Made by a program: the position numbers and the translations under genes. Under the pieces are notes generated by a model. It had not been told where the DNA came from, searched no databases, and worked only from the letters and a program-made list of their open reading frames with translations. A stretch of 64,000 nt of DNA from GCA-020345945 sp964596985 (GTDB taxonomy: Archaea > Thermoproteota > Bathyarchaeia > RBG-16-48-13 > GCA-020345945), in contig CAZQWG010000007.1 of assembly GCA_964596985.1 (NCBI GenBank), positions 49,666 through 113,665 on the forward strand, read 5' to 3'. Every line of letters starts with the position of its first letter. Position 1 is the stretch's first letter. Shown in pieces: positions 8,721-18,091 of this stretch.

Positions 8721-9023
8721 TTGCCGATCTTTGCCGTGAATTCGAAGCATACTCCTGAGTCCTGCCCGATGTTCAATAGCGAGGTTAAGCAGAAGTTCAA
8801 GGATGTCGTTGGGAAGAGAGATGAAGTCGCCAAGAAACACGGAGTTAAGGTTGTGAGCGCCTACACTTCAATCTTGGACCATTTGATCTTCCATATAGTT
8901 GAAGCCCCATCACAACAAGCCGTGGAAAATTATCTCATCGAGATAGGCTTCGCATTCTGGAATGACATCGAGATCCGACAGGTCAAACCCGTCGAAGACG
9001 TAATAAAAAAAGTCGTAGGGTAG
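8721..9023 (+). CDS. Small alpha/beta (dimeric ferredoxin-like fold) protein
   Basis: A 100-residue product starting at TTG 8721, chosen because GAGGT lies seven bases upstream; the longer frame from 8565 has a non-protein-like N-terminus. The sequence begins PIFAVNSKHTPESCP and ends with FWNDIEIRQVKPVEDVIKKV, which resembles small dimeric alpha-beta-barrel proteins of archaea and bacteria without a known reaction. The gene stands alone and is followed by a T-rich terminator-like tract. Confidence 0.6.
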   Translation: MPIFAVNSKHTPESCPMFNSEVKQKFKDVVGKRDEVAKKHGVKVVSAYTSILDHLIFHIVEAPSQQAVENYLIEIGFAFWNDIEIRQVKPVEDVIKKVVG

Positions 9024-9030
9024 AACCCCT

Positions 9031-9046
9031 CACCCCTCTTTTTTCT
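9031..9046 (+). terminator. T-rich terminator
   Basis: CACCCCTCTTTTTTCT starts seven bases after the stop of the small alpha/beta protein gene. Pyrimidine-rich, T-run ends without a strong hairpin are typical of archaeal termination. Confidence 0.5.
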
Positions 9047-9175
9047 ATGTACACACCACTACACGCACACACGATACATAAAGATTCGAATTATAGAGGA
9101 AACGAGGAACTGGTGGTGGTGATCTTGATGGGTTGCGGATCATACGGAAAAGGAGGAGAGGATGCTTTCGACACT

Positions 9176-9370
9176 CTAACTGGTCTCTGTCCTCTTTCCC
9201 CGCGAATAGACACGCCAAGCAAGCAGCCCGCAGAGTATTGTGCTAATCGGTGTAAATGTACAATGAGCGTAGTAGCCTAGGAAGCAGGGTTTGCTGGCAG
9301 CAGCAGGAATCAAGGTTGAAATTCCCGCAATGATGGCGATGACAACCCCAACCCAATAATACCACTTCAA
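9176..9370 (-). CDS. Small two-helix membrane protein
   Basis: A 64-residue protein with two hydrophobic helices separated by a polar loop containing SKPCFLGYYAHCTFTPIST. The two cysteines and the CxxGYxAHCxFxPIST arrangement look conserved rather than random, and I think I have seen this pattern in small archaeal and bacterial membrane proteins of unknown role. Start is TTG with GAGAGGG upstream. It is isolated, just right of an uncharacterised stretch and left of repeat copy C. Confidence 0.55.
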   Translation of the reverse strand: MKWYYWVGVVIAIIAGISTLIPAAASKPCFLGYYAHCTFTPISTILCGLLAWRVYSRGKRTETS

Positions 9371-9525
9371 CGACTTAACCCTCTCACAGATACTGTATTC
9401 CTAATTCACAAATTACTTTTGCATTCGTTACGGTGACAGCCAGATCGATTCAATAAGAATACAGTAAACTCGCGTATACTATTCGATTAGCAAGCAACTA
9501 TCATGATTCAACAGGTTTCTTATTA

Positions 9526-9667
9526 GGGGGACTGACTGGAACCCGGTAAAACAGTACAAGAAAATAACGCAAAAATAATCTTATTTTTCCGAAATAAACC
9601 TAAAATGAAGAGATATTGGTGCGGCCGCCGGGATTCGAACCCCAGTAACACCCCCAGTGAGACCCCC
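9526..9667 (-). repeat. Repeat copy C (full length, 142 bp)
   Basis: The most complete copy. From left: GGGGGACTGACTGGAACCC, then ACAGTACAAGAAAATAACGC, then GGTGCGGCCGCCGGGATTCG (a tRNA 3' end on the minus strand), then CCCCCAGTGAGACCCCC. The two ends are an inverted repeat of GGGGGGTCT(A/C)ACTGG. To the left of the end motif, about 40 bases (including ACTATCATGATT) also resemble the left flank of copy D. Confidence 0.8.
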
Positions 9668-9784
9668 ATTTATGAGGGAAGAGAATTGGGAAGAGACTGA
9701 AAATTTAGAGACCGACGGTCAGCTATGATCTCAAATAGACATTTGAATCACTGTGACTTACACAAATTATGAGGTGTTCCGAGA

Positions 9785-10774
9785 ATGGAAAATTTGAGAT
9801 TTGGGATCCAATCAAGTGCTCGATACTATGCAACTGGAGACTGGGAAGATCTGAAATCAACCACCTTGTACTGTGAAGAACTGGGGTATGATTCAATATG
9901 GTTTGGAGACCATCTCATTACAGGTGGTTCGAGATTCGAGTGTTGGACTATCCTCTCAGCCCTCTCAACAATCACTGAGAGGATAAGGCTTGGGACATTG
10001 GTTCTCTGTAATAATTGGAGGAATCCTGCACTACTAGCGAAAATGGCAGCAACGTTAGATGTTATTTCTCAGGGTCGTCTCGAATTCGGTATTGGCTCTG
10101 GATGGAATATGGAAGAACATGAGACTTATGGTTACACTTTTCCAAAACCTCGTGTTCGAGTAGAGATGTTGCGAGAGGGCTTAGAAATTATAAGAAGGAT
10201 GTGGACTGAGGAGAATCCGAGCTACAAAGGAAAATACTACCAGGTGAGAGATGTCATCTGTGACCCTAAGCCTCTACAGAAGCCTCACCCACCCATAACG
10301 ATAGGAGGTGGTGGTGAGATCTATACCTTGAAGGCTGTAGCTGCCTATGCCGATCGATGGAATGCAGGAGGTCTCCCGGAGGATTACAGGCGAAAACTAG
10401 GTATACTGAAGAAGTACTGTTCTCAAATTGGACGAGACTACGAAAGCATAGATAAGACCTACTACTCTTCAATGGACCTTTATGATAATGAGGATGATCT
10501 TCTAGAGGCGATGAAAGAGCTTTATCATACAGGTATGGAGCGGAGGCCCCAATATCAAGGCATGTCTTTTGAAGAGTGGTTAGACCTATATCGAACTCGT
10601 CATCTAATTGGTACGCCTGAGGAATGCTTGAAAAAGATTAGGCAACTCATGGACTTCGGTGTAACATACTTCATCTTTAGTATCCGAGCAGCAAGACGAG
10701 TACCGAATCTAGTGGAGAGAAAGGAGAGTCTAAGAATCTTCGCTGAGGAAATCATTAAACAACTCAAAGACTGA
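9785..10774 (+). CDS. LLM-class oxidoreductase, probably F420-dependent
   Basis: A 329-residue luciferase-like TIM-barrel enzyme. Signatures are the N-terminal strand with GIQSSARYYATGDWEDL, then YDSIWFGDHL, ERIRLGTLVL and the RLEFGIGSGWNMEEHETYG block that binds the deazaflavin or flavin phosphate. In archaea such proteins are usually F420-dependent reductases or dehydrogenases; the substrate cannot be told. GAGGTG precedes the ATG by eight bases. It lies immediately right of repeat copy C and is convergent with the FtsX-type permease gene; a T-rich tract separates the two. Confidence 0.85.
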   Translation: MENLRFGIQSSARYYATGDWEDLKSTTLYCEELGYDSIWFGDHLITGGSRFECWTILSALSTITERIRLGTLVLCNNWRNPALLAKMAATLDVISQGRLEFGIGSGWNMEEHETYGYTFPKPRVRVEMLREGLEIIRRMWTEENPSYKGKYYQVRDVICDPKPLQKPHPPITIGGGGEIYTLKAVAAYADRWNAGGLPEDYRRKLGILKKYCSQIGRDYESIDKTYYSSMDLYDNEDDLLEAMKELYHTGMERRPQYQGMSFEEWLDLYRTRHLIGTPEECLKKIRQLMDFGVTYFIFSIRAARRVPNLVERKESLRIFAEEIIKQLKD

Positions 10775-10810
10775 GTAAAATGCTTCCAAAGCGCGAGCTT
10801 ATGTTCGGTT

Positions 10811-10826
10811 CTGTTTTCTTTTTTAT
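10811..10826 (+). terminator. T-rich terminator
   Basis: CTGTTTTCTTTTTTAT lies 37 bases after the stop of the LLM oxidoreductase gene, in the short convergent gap before the permease stop. Confidence 0.5.
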
Positions 10827-10829
10827 TGG

Positions 10830-13487
10830 TTAATCAGCCCTTCTAATAGCTTCTACTATGTCCAGACTGATCGTTTTATAGAGAGGGTAGAGGACACTCA
10901 CGACTGATACTCCTAATGAAAGTATAGCAGCAATTTTCATTGATTCCAAAGGGACCTTGAATACAGCTGGGAAGCCAATTCTATTCATGACATGTACAAT
11001 CCCTTCGTAATAAGTCAGTCCCGCGATGACCCCCAAAGTTAACCCTAAGACCCCGATAATAATCGCTTCCCCACTTATCATCTTGGCGACTTGGAATCGG
11101 CTCATACCTTGTGATCGAATAATGCCGATCTCTCTCCTCCTCTCCGAGATATTCATGATCATTATGCTGGTCATACCGATTGTGGATACTATTACAGAAA
11201 AGAGAATCAGGCTATTGAAGAGATTAAAAATTTCATCCACTCTCTCCTGTATCGCGTTTAATATATCTATTCTAGTAACCACCCCGATGCCACGACTTCT
11301 TCCGAACTTCCCCAAGATTATATCACGAACGTACCCAAGATTCTCACTGAACCCCGGTTTCACGACAACATAGAATAGTGTCGCTTCGTCCTTGAAATGT
11401 CCCCACTGCAAGTTCAAAGTATGATATGAGATATAACACATCTTAGTCATTGGCAATAGTTGTACCATAGGTATATTTTCCATTCCTACTTCAACTATTC
11501 CAATCACATCGAAGACCCTCCAAACTGGTTGATGGATAAGAACCCCTGGTGCAATCTGGATTTCCAACAAGGAAAGGACATCCACCTTCGACCCAACTTC
11601 CGCATTTAAGGTCCTTGCTACTCCACTTGAAAGGATGATTGTGTTGAGATCGTGAAGTCTTTGGTATACATTGGAAGGCGTCTTGGGAGTGAAAGTCATG
11701 TCTACTACATCAGGGTAAGAACAATAATTATCAGAGTATGCCCCATTCGGGGTATGAATTGCGGTTACCGTGACAGAGACGTTCTCATTTGTTGTTAGAG
11801 CCCTCAACTTGGTTCCAATCACTCGTACAGGCGAAGCCTTATCGATTAGGGTCCCATCCTCAAGACGTACGAGCTCTTTCCAGAACTCTCTCTCTATCGG
11901 AGAACCCCCAGAGGTTACAATCATATCTGATGGGAAGAAGCCAGTAACAGTCTTTTCAATTCCAGCACTAACACTGAACTGTATGCCCCCTAACGTAACT
12001 ATGAATGATAGACTCATAGCAATTAGCATGAAGCAAATCGTGGTCCTCACTAGGTTTCTCGAAAAGTTTCTTGAGATAAGTCTGCTTTGTCTTCCGAAAA
12101 ACGGATAGAACACGTATTCAAAGACCTTCTCGGTTACCCTAATAAGACCGGCAACTGTAAGAACGAGCCCTAGGATAATCGGAGGAATTGAGGCGACACC
12201 AGCTCGCTGCATGACTATAATGTTTGGTGTGAAGAAGTATCTCCTAATATACACCCCGGAGAGGAAAAGAGGAATCCCCACTATAATTAGGATCCAGTGA
12301 AGTCTTCTATGGGTTGTCATCCTCATTGATGGTCGAAGCGCTTTCAAGATTTTCGTCTGTCCAGCCAAGATTGAGGGGATCAACCCACCGATCAATGTGG
12401 TCAATAGTCCAGTTAAAACACCCAGCGCAATTATTCTTAAATCAGAGATAACTAGAACAACCTGCGAAGAAAAAGAGAGGTTTAAGTTGCCTATAAAATA
12501 ATTCGCTAGCGTTGATCCCCCTAGTAGACCGAAAGTTGTCCCAATTAGCCCTAAGAGCAGGTTTTCCAAGATAAACATCCAGAAGACCTGCATCTTCGAA
12601 GCCCCAATAGATCTGATCACACCGATCTCGTACATTCGTTCCTTGACGTTCATGTAGACTGTATTGAACACGATGACAAGGGCGACCAAGCTTGTCAAAG
12701 AAGACATAATAAAAAGTCCACCTTTGAAGCCTTCTAGCGATTCCTGCATGCTATCGAGAATCCTTTCCTTCTCGGCGATTACCTCATACTCTCCACCGAG
12801 CTGGCTCTCAAGCCTCTTGACTACATCACTTGTCTTAGATGCGTCGTCAACCCGAACTATAATCCTGTTGAACTTACCCCAAGTCTTGAACATCTTTTGA
12901 GCCATAGGAAGATCTACATAGGCTGTATAGCTACTGACGAAATGGAGCCCAAAAGTCTCAATTGGCAGATAGTAAAGTCCTACAACCTGTAATTGGTAGT
13001 AGTCCGACTTTATGCGGATCTTGATATTCTGGCCGATCGTGTAGTTGAGCCTCGAATCTATAACGATCTGCCCGAAATCGAGTGATCTGCTATGAGTGAT
13101 GTTTGTATATTCAGGATTCAAGTAATCGAAGTCGTTGTTGGGGTCTATCCCCTCGATCATGAGTGATGCCGAACTCTCCCCTGTAACATTCCAGAAGATT
13201 GCGTGCCCTGAACCTGAGACTCTACCTGAAGCCTCAACGACGCCTTCAACTTGTCGGACCTTTAACAACAACGATTCGCTCAGGGATACCCCGGTCGCAG
13301 ATCGTATACTGATATCGACAGACCCCGATGATCTATTGATAGTCTCAACGAAATGTGCGTAGACGCTGTCAAAAGTAATATTCACGCCCGTTAAGAGAGC
13401 AACGCCTATGATGATAGATAAGATGGTTAAGGAGTTACGAAGTTTCTGTCTTGATACGTTTCTCAAGGCTATTCTAACGAGTGACAA
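10830..13487 (-). CDS. FtsX-like ABC transporter permease (orphan)
   Basis: An 885-residue MacB/LolCE-type permease. It starts with SLVRIALRNVSRQKLRNSLT and a membrane segment, followed by an extracellular MacB-type domain. A first FtsX domain lies near residues 250-375 (MNVKERMYEIGVIRSIGASK), then a second membrane segment and extracellular domain. A final FtsX domain ends the protein (ISERRREIGIIRSQGMSRFQVAKM). The double arrangement is that of duplicated permeases that move lipoproteins or peptides or transmit force. No ATPase gene lies next to it in this window, so its partner is encoded elsewhere or lost. Start is a TTG. Repeats flank the block containing it and the LLM gene. Confidence 0.85.
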   Translation of the reverse strand: MSLVRIALRNVSRQKLRNSLTILSIIIGVALLTGVNITFDSVYAHFVETINRSSGSVDISIRSATGVSLSESLLLKVRQVEGVVEASGRVSGSGHAIFWNVTGESSASLMIEGIDPNNDFDYLNPEYTNITHSRSLDFGQIVIDSRLNYTIGQNIKIRIKSDYYQLQVVGLYYLPIETFGLHFVSSYTAYVDLPMAQKMFKTWGKFNRIIVRVDDASKTSDVVKRLESQLGGEYEVIAEKERILDSMQESLEGFKGGLFIMSSLTSLVALVIVFNTVYMNVKERMYEIGVIRSIGASKMQVFWMFILENLLLGLIGTTFGLLGGSTLANYFIGNLNLSFSSQVVLVISDLRIIALGVLTGLLTTLIGGLIPSILAGQTKILKALRPSMRMTTHRRLHWILIIVGIPLFLSGVYIRRYFFTPNIIVMQRAGVASIPPIILGLVLTVAGLIRVTEKVFEYVFYPFFGRQSRLISRNFSRNLVRTTICFMLIAMSLSFIVTLGGIQFSVSAGIEKTVTGFFPSDMIVTSGGSPIEREFWKELVRLEDGTLIDKASPVRVIGTKLRALTTNENVSVTVTAIHTPNGAYSDNYCSYPDVVDMTFTPKTPSNVYQRLHDLNTIILSSGVARTLNAEVGSKVDVLSLLEIQIAPGVLIHQPVWRVFDVIGIVEVGMENIPMVQLLPMTKMCYISYHTLNLQWGHFKDEATLFYVVVKPGFSENLGYVRDIILGKFGRSRGIGVVTRIDILNAIQERVDEIFNLFNSLILFSVIVSTIGMTSIMIMNISERRREIGIIRSQGMSRFQVAKMISGEAIIIGVLGLTLGVIAGLTYYEGIVHVMNRIGFPAVFKVPLESMKIAAILSLGVSVVSVLYPLYKTISLDIVEAIRRAD

Positions 13488-13721
13488 CAGTCCACTTCCA
13501 ACAACACGACGTCTTCAAGGTGAAAATAATTACTATTTATTGGGAATTCCTACCTTTAAGAAAAGATTCTATACACGTCTTTACTATGAGCATAAGCTAG
13601 GGATGACAATTGCGTATAACACGCGCTACAAGAGAGAAGCATTATCATTCCGTTTACTGGCTCCGACATGACTCGAAAAGTCATTCCATAATGTATTTGT
13701 GATTTTATTAAATCCCGTATA

Positions 13722-13752
13722 TTGAAAGAGTATACACGTGTGTACTATTCAA
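13722..13752. repeat. Imperfect inverted repeat upstream of copy D
   Basis: Arms TTGAA...GTATACAC and GTGTGTAC...TTCAA face each other with one bulge and a few mismatches. A related but weaker arrangement (ATTCAATAAGAATAC with GTATACTATTCGATT) lies left of copy C. It could be part of the larger repeat unit or an operator. Confidence 0.4.
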
Positions 13753-13791
13753 CCAACTGTTGACTATCATGACTTAAGCAGATTTGTCGTC

Positions 13792-13894
13792 GGGGGGTCT
13801 AACAGGAACCTGCAAAAACGGCACAAGAAATAACGCCAAAATGGTATTCTTTTCCCGAAAAAAGCCTGAATGAAACGCTAATGGTGCGACCGCC
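13792..13894 (-). repeat. Repeat copy D (left body, right end lost)
   Basis: Begins GGGGGGTCTAACAGGAACC and continues through CGGCACAAGAAATAACGCC to TGGTGCGACCGCC, the start of the tRNA-like part. There it joins directly to the flavoprotein fragment. The T-arm and right terminal motif are missing. Confidence 0.75.
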
Positions 13895-14037
13895 AGCATC
13901 TTCTCAAGTATTGAGGGTAGATCATCGTTTATGTGACATTTTCCAGTCTGTCTGCAAGATCGGCACACATCGCAGGGCTTTATCTCCTTACCCGACAGAG
14001 TTATGAACTCAGTCTCCACGCCTTCTTGCTTCTCTTT
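13895..14037 (-). pseudogene. Fragment of a flavodoxin-family (NADPH-dependent FMN reductase-like) gene
   Basis: The minus-strand frame reads GVETEFITLSGKEIKPCDVC followed by RSCRQTGKCHINDDLPSILEKM. This aligns closely with residues 33-75 of the intact protein at 27842-28411, including the three-cysteine cluster of iron-sulfur-flavoprotein-like enzymes. The N-terminal FMN-binding segment is lost where the nitroreductase gene begins, and the C-terminal part is lost where repeat copy D begins. It is a broken gene, not a functional short protein. Confidence 0.75.
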
Positions 14038-14093
14038 TAATGTGTGTGATTAATATGAGAAACTTAATTTGAAAGCGAACTTTCTTGTTAAGT

Positions 14094-14576
14094 ATGGACT
14101 TTACAAAGGTAGTTGAGAAGAGAAGGAGTATAAGACGATATAAACCCGATCCTGTTCCTGACGATTTGATCAAAGAGATACTTGAATCTGCGAGGGTTGC
14201 CCCTTCCGCGAGCAATCGTCAACCCTGCCACTTCATCATCGTCAAGGATACTGAGAAGAAGAAGGCACTGGGGCTCCGCGAATGGGCTGCAGAAGCTCCA
14301 GTGATTATTATTGGTTGCACCGACTCATCCTTATCACCCACATGGCACTTAGTTGACTTTGCTATCGCCTTCGAACACATAATCCTAGCAGCAACAAACC
14401 TTGGTCTAGGAACATGTTGGCAGGGAAGACTTGAGAACGAGACGATAAAGAAGGTACTGAACATACCCGACCCCATCAAGGTAGTTGCTGTTACATCTCT
14501 TGGCTATCCAGCTGAGTCACCCGAGCCAAAGCAAAGGAAAACCCTTTCAGAAATGGTTCACTATGAAAAATTCTAG
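14094..14576 (+). CDS. Nitroreductase family protein
   Basis: A 160-residue FMN-dependent nitroreductase-fold protein, shorter than the usual 200. It has the N-terminal RRSIRRYKPDPVPDDLIKEI signature, then ARVAPSASNRQPCHFIIV (FMN contact), AIAFEHIILAATNLGLGTCW, and a C-terminal VTSLGYPAESPEPKQRKTL. Such enzymes reduce nitro compounds, quinones or flavins with NAD(P)H. I take ATG 14094 rather than TTG 14085, as the MDF start fits the family. It lies divergent from the flavoprotein fragment. Confidence 0.88.
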   Translation: MDFTKVVEKRRSIRRYKPDPVPDDLIKEILESARVAPSASNRQPCHFIIVKDTEKKKALGLREWAAEAPVIIIGCTDSSLSPTWHLVDFAIAFEHIILAATNLGLGTCWQGRLENETIKKVLNIPDPIKVVAVTSLGYPAESPEPKQRKTLSEMVHYEKF

Positions 14577-15034
14577 CAGTGGTGTCATCTCCTTTACGAA
14601 GGACATTGAATGGTTTGGGCATGACAATTCATCAATTAGAGCTTCATCTGAAGTATGAATGTTATTGAGATGCTAGCTAGCTTCTCAAAAGATCGCAAAG
14701 AGATGCATTGGAATGGGGGTCTACCTCTCCATCGGCTTATCAGGCATCTCGGCGCCTAAGAATCAGGTCTTGAAGGAATAGTTGGACAGCTCCCCCTGGA
14801 ATGGATGCTTACCGAAACCGATTTAGGAAGCCCTGAAGGAGTTTTCACCGTTGCCGAGCTTTTTGACGGAGTGAGTTGAAGAGGTTGACCTAGTCTCTTC
14901 ATCCATTATGCTTCATGCACTGGAAGAAGGGGTGACTTGAAGCTTATTTGGGCAAAGACGAAGATTGGAAGCAAATCGTTATAACAGGAAAACGAACGAA
15001 TTGCATTATTGACTTTTTTTAAGGAGTAATATGA
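14577..15034. other. Gene-free stretch with decayed coding-like sequence
   Basis: No intact gene. Short frames such as one reading LPLEWMLTETDLGSPEGVFT near 14790-14870 look protein-like but stop quickly. They may be remnants of an unidentified gene. No repeat copy is present. Confidence 0.35.
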
Positions 15035-15766
15035 ATGCTTTCTTCTCCAGGAGAAATTAAACCGGTCGTTCCAGAGAACGACTCTCGTCTGGTTGTGAAC
15101 GATATGATGTATCCTGATGAAACAGGTAGTATTCGTGCATATTTTGCCAGGCCCAAAGGAGATAGGAAACGAGCGGGTGTAGTCGTTATCCATGAGAATA
15201 GGGGTCTTGTCCCACACATTAAAGACGTTGCCAGGCGTGTCGCACTGGAAGGCTTTCTAGCTATTGCGCCAGATGCCTTATCGCCTGTTGGAGGAACTCC
15301 AGAGGATGTCACCGATGTTCCGACGCTGATACGGAAGCTTGACAGAGAGGTGACGATAAAGAATTTCGTCGCTGCAGCAAAGTACCTGAAGACTCATCCT
15401 CAGTCGACTGGAAAGGTGGGAGTCATGGGCTTCTGCTGGGGCGGAGGAATGGCAAACCAGGTTGCCGTCAACTCTCTAGACCTGAAGGCAGCAATCCCAT
15501 TCTACGGCAGGCAACCCGCAGCTGAAGACGTCTCCAAGATAAAAGCCTCCCTGCTTCTGCACTATGCTGGTAATGATGAGCGGATCAACCAGGGCATTCC
15601 CGCATACGAGGCAGCACTGAAGAAGGCAGATGTGGAATACAAGTTATACATGTATCCGGGTGCTGAACATGCGTTTTTCAACGACACAGGTCCTCGATAC
15701 AACCCAGAAGCGGCCAAACTAGCCTGGGATCGGACGATTGCATTCCTTAAGCAGAAGCTAACCTGA
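15035..15766 (+). CDS. Dienelactone hydrolase family protein
   Basis: A 243-residue alpha/beta hydrolase. The nucleophile elbow is GVMGFCWGGGMA with cysteine, as in dienelactone hydrolases. The acid is in AGNDERIN and the histidine in GAEHAFFND. GVVVIHENRGL precedes as the oxyanion strand. Bacterial members are often secreted; no signal peptide is seen here. AAGGAG lies upstream of the ATG. Its end overlaps the opposite-strand radical SAM gene by nine bases, a tight convergent arrangement. The natural substrate is unknown; members act on lactones and esters. Confidence 0.9.
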   Translation: MLSSPGEIKPVVPENDSRLVVNDMMYPDETGSIRAYFARPKGDRKRAGVVVIHENRGLVPHIKDVARRVALEGFLAIAPDALSPVGGTPEDVTDVPTLIRKLDREVTIKNFVAAAKYLKTHPQSTGKVGVMGFCWGGGMANQVAVNSLDLKAAIPFYGRQPAAEDVSKIKASLLLHYAGNDERINQGIPAYEAALKKADVEYKLYMYPGAEHAFFNDTGPRYNPEAAKLAWDRTIAFLKQKLT

Positions 15767-16933
15767 TGGATTAACAGGATCTGCAGGATCTGGTTTGGTT
15801 TTCTTTCCCCATTGGGCGGCTACCATTGAGACGAATGGTTGGCAGTGGGTGAAAAAGCGTTTATAGCCCGCACACAGGTAGTTCAGTCCTTGTTCTCCAT
15901 CTCTTGTCTTGAGGAAGCGGTCTTTTGGACAAGCGCCGTTGCACATAGCCTTGACCTCGCATTCCCGGCAATAGTGTGGCAAAGTCTTCAGTTTGGCTTT
16001 TCCGAATGCTCTTTGTGCTGGACTCTCGAGCAGCTCGACTAGCTTAGTCTCTTTTATATTCCCAAGCCTGTGTTCAGTATCTACGAAATGGTCGCATGAA
16101 TAGAAGTCTCCGTTATGTTCGACGACAGGAATGTCGCCGCAGGTCGGTCGGAAGATGCAAAGCGAGTGCTCCTGATTGAAGGCTGTTCTGGCAGCCTCTT
16201 CGAATATCTGCACTTTGACCCGTCCGATATCTCTGTCTATCCACTCGTCGAAGATGGTGCAGAGAAATGTTCCCCAAGCTTGACTGGGGACGCTGAGGGG
16301 GCTGACTCCGCCTTCGGCGTTAGGCTGATGCTCGACCATAGGGAGGAAGTTTATGTATTTGGCGTTGATCTGCTTGAAGAATCGGTAGACCTGGAGGGAA
16401 AACCTGACATTATACGCGTTTACCACGCATAGGATATCGGTGGAAATATGGTGCTTTCTCAGGAGCTTATATCCTCGCATCGCTTGCTTGTGAGTGGGCT
16501 TCTGGTCCTTGGTAACGCGGAATCTGTCATGAATTTCTTTGGGGCCGTCCAGGCTAAGTCCAACAGTAAACCCCTCTGTTGCAAAAAAGCGGCACCAGTC
16601 CTCATCGAGGAGGACCCCATTTGTCTGAATGCCATTGGCGATAAGCTGGTTAGGCGGCTGATGCCTGCGCTGCAAGGCCACAATCTTGTGAAAGTAGTCT
16701 AAGCCCAGCAGAGTCGGCTCTCCACCATGCCAGGAAAACCTGATAACCCTTTCAGGGGAAGCCTCGATATGCTGGATAATATACTCCTCAAGGATTTCGT
16801 CGGGCATGCGGAACGGTTCAGCCTTCGGATAGAGATGTTCCTTCCTCAGATAGTAGCAGTAGCTACAGTTTAGATTGCAGACTGGGCCAATCGGCTTCAC
16901 AAAAACCTGGAATTCACGAGAAGCTCTGACCAT
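15758..16933 (-). CDS. Anaerobic sulfatase-maturase-like radical SAM/SPASM protein
   Basis: A 391-residue radical SAM enzyme with the CNLNCSYC cluster motif (Cys 19, 23, 26), then RFSWHGGEPTLLG (a typical anSME GGEP segment), and a C-terminal SPASM region with many cysteines (GDFYSCDHF; YCRECEVKAMCNGACPKDRF). Such enzymes oxidise a cysteine or serine of a sulfatase to formylglycine, or modify peptides. No sulfatase gene lies in the window, so the target is unknown. The last residues (DPADPVNPSG) overlap the end of the hydrolase gene. Confidence 0.85.
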   Translation of the reverse strand: MVRASREFQVFVKPIGPVCNLNCSYCYYLRKEHLYPKAEPFRMPDEILEEYIIQHIEASPERVIRFSWHGGEPTLLGLDYFHKIVALQRRHQPPNQLIANGIQTNGVLLDEDWCRFFATEGFTVGLSLDGPKEIHDRFRVTKDQKPTHKQAMRGYKLLRKHHISTDILCVVNAYNVRFSLQVYRFFKQINAKYINFLPMVEHQPNAEGGVSPLSVPSQAWGTFLCTIFDEWIDRDIGRVKVQIFEEAARTAFNQEHSLCIFRPTCGDIPVVEHNGDFYSCDHFVDTEHRLGNIKETKLVELLESPAQRAFGKAKLKTLPHYCRECEVKAMCNGACPKDRFLKTRDGEQGLNYLCAGYKRFFTHCQPFVSMVAAQWGKKTKPDPADPVNPSG

Positions 16934-17164
16934 GGCCTGATCCTACTGTCCCCCTTCTCTCCATTCTCAGTCCACTGACCTGAATGCTTTACGGTTATGA
17001 ACCTATAACTATTGTTTCTCACGCAAATTTCACAGGATCGATTAGGCTTTGCCATATCTGTTTTTATGTACACGCGCAGAAACACGAAGTCCTTTTTACA
17101 TATACCATAGAAGGATGCTCTTGGACTGTTCCTAATCCACTAAGACTGCGGAAGCCTGTCGATA

Positions 17165-17413
17165 GTGAGAAGGTACTTCGGGATCTTACTCTTCATCTCG
17201 CTTATTCTTGTGGGTTGTGCTGTAATTGCAGCCACCCCGGTCACAATCACGGGCATCGTAGCTGATGCCCGATACCCATACGGCTCACTAGTCGGCATCC
17301 CTAACGCCACTGTTAGCTACCATAGAACAAGTGTCACCACCGACGAACACGGCCAATTCAACCTCACTGTACCGCGCTATGACGGTGATCCCCTTCCTGT
17401 CGCTTATAAATAA
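17165..17413 (+). CDS. Short lipoprotein-like protein with carboxypeptidase-regulatory-like domain
   Basis: An 82-residue product starting at GTG. It has a signal peptide with a lipobox-like LVGC, then TPVTITGIVADARYPYGSLV and a VTTDEHGQFNLTVP segment, as in CarboxypepD_reg-like beta domains. It stops abruptly in DPLPVAYK. The complete domain family is usually part of larger surface proteins, so this may be truncated. It stands between the radical SAM gene (divergent) and the ChrB-like genes. Confidence 0.5.
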   Translation: MRRYFGILLFISLILVGCAVIAATPVTITGIVADARYPYGSLVGIPNATVSYHRTSVTTDEHGQFNLTVPRYDGDPLPVAYK

Positions 17414-17551
17414 GAACAGCAACTCGTTATCCGCTATCAGCCTTTCGTGTTTGTTACGGGGAAGATTCTTAGTTTCTCAGCTCTAGCTAGGGAGTTGAGG
17501 AGAGATAATCTTATTATCAGACGGTACATTTATGCCGAATCTGTGAATGTT

Positions 17552-18091
17552 ATGAAATGGGTTACTAGGTGGCATGTCCATGTGGATAGGGTTGCATGTC
17601 CCTGGCTTATCACCAAGTTCGTCGATAGAGATGCCGATTTTGTTTTCGTCCCTTGGCCGGGATCTCTTCCTTCCCGTGAGATGGGTACACCTTTCGATTT
17701 TCCTGAATCTAATTTTGAGTTGGGGCATCGTGAAGGTAAGTGCACTTTCGAGGCGATAATTGAGAAGTATGATATTAAGGATCCTTGGGTTCTGGAGATC
17801 GCCAAGATCGTCCATGCGGCGGATATAGCCTCAGACATAGATACAGCGCCTGAGGCACGAGGTATCGAGGCTATTGCTGCTGGAGCGATGTACATTGTGG
17901 AGGATGATTATGAGGCTCTTGAGAAGGGGTTCTTCGTCTATGACGCTCTCTATGCCTACGTCCAGCTTGAGAAGATAAGAGAGGAGTATAGGGATGACCT
18001 GGCGAATATGGACCATAGTAAACGCTTCGATTTCATCAGAGCTCGAATTAGAAAGCCGCCTGAAACCAAAGTGAAGAGACCCTCGAAATGA
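17552..18091 (+). CDS. ChrB-type chromate-resistance domain protein 1
   Basis: A 179-residue protein of the Chrome_Resist (ChrB C-terminal domain) family. Signatures are WVTRWHVHVDRVACPWLITKF with the HVDR and ACPWLI motifs, then FDFPESNFELGHREGKCTFEA, and a VHAADI segment; VYDALYAYVQ ends the domain. In bacteria this domain accompanies chromate efflux and senses or reacts to chromate. I chose ATG 17552 because the domain starts there; upstream residues look non-coding. Its stop overlaps the ATG of the next paralogue by four bases. Confidence 0.85.
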   Translation: MKWVTRWHVHVDRVACPWLITKFVDRDADFVFVPWPGSLPSREMGTPFDFPESNFELGHREGKCTFEAIIEKYDIKDPWVLEIAKIVHAADIASDIDTAPEARGIEAIAAGAMYIVEDDYEALEKGFFVYDALYAYVQLEKIREEYRDDLANMDHSKRFDFIRARIRKPPETKVKRPSK

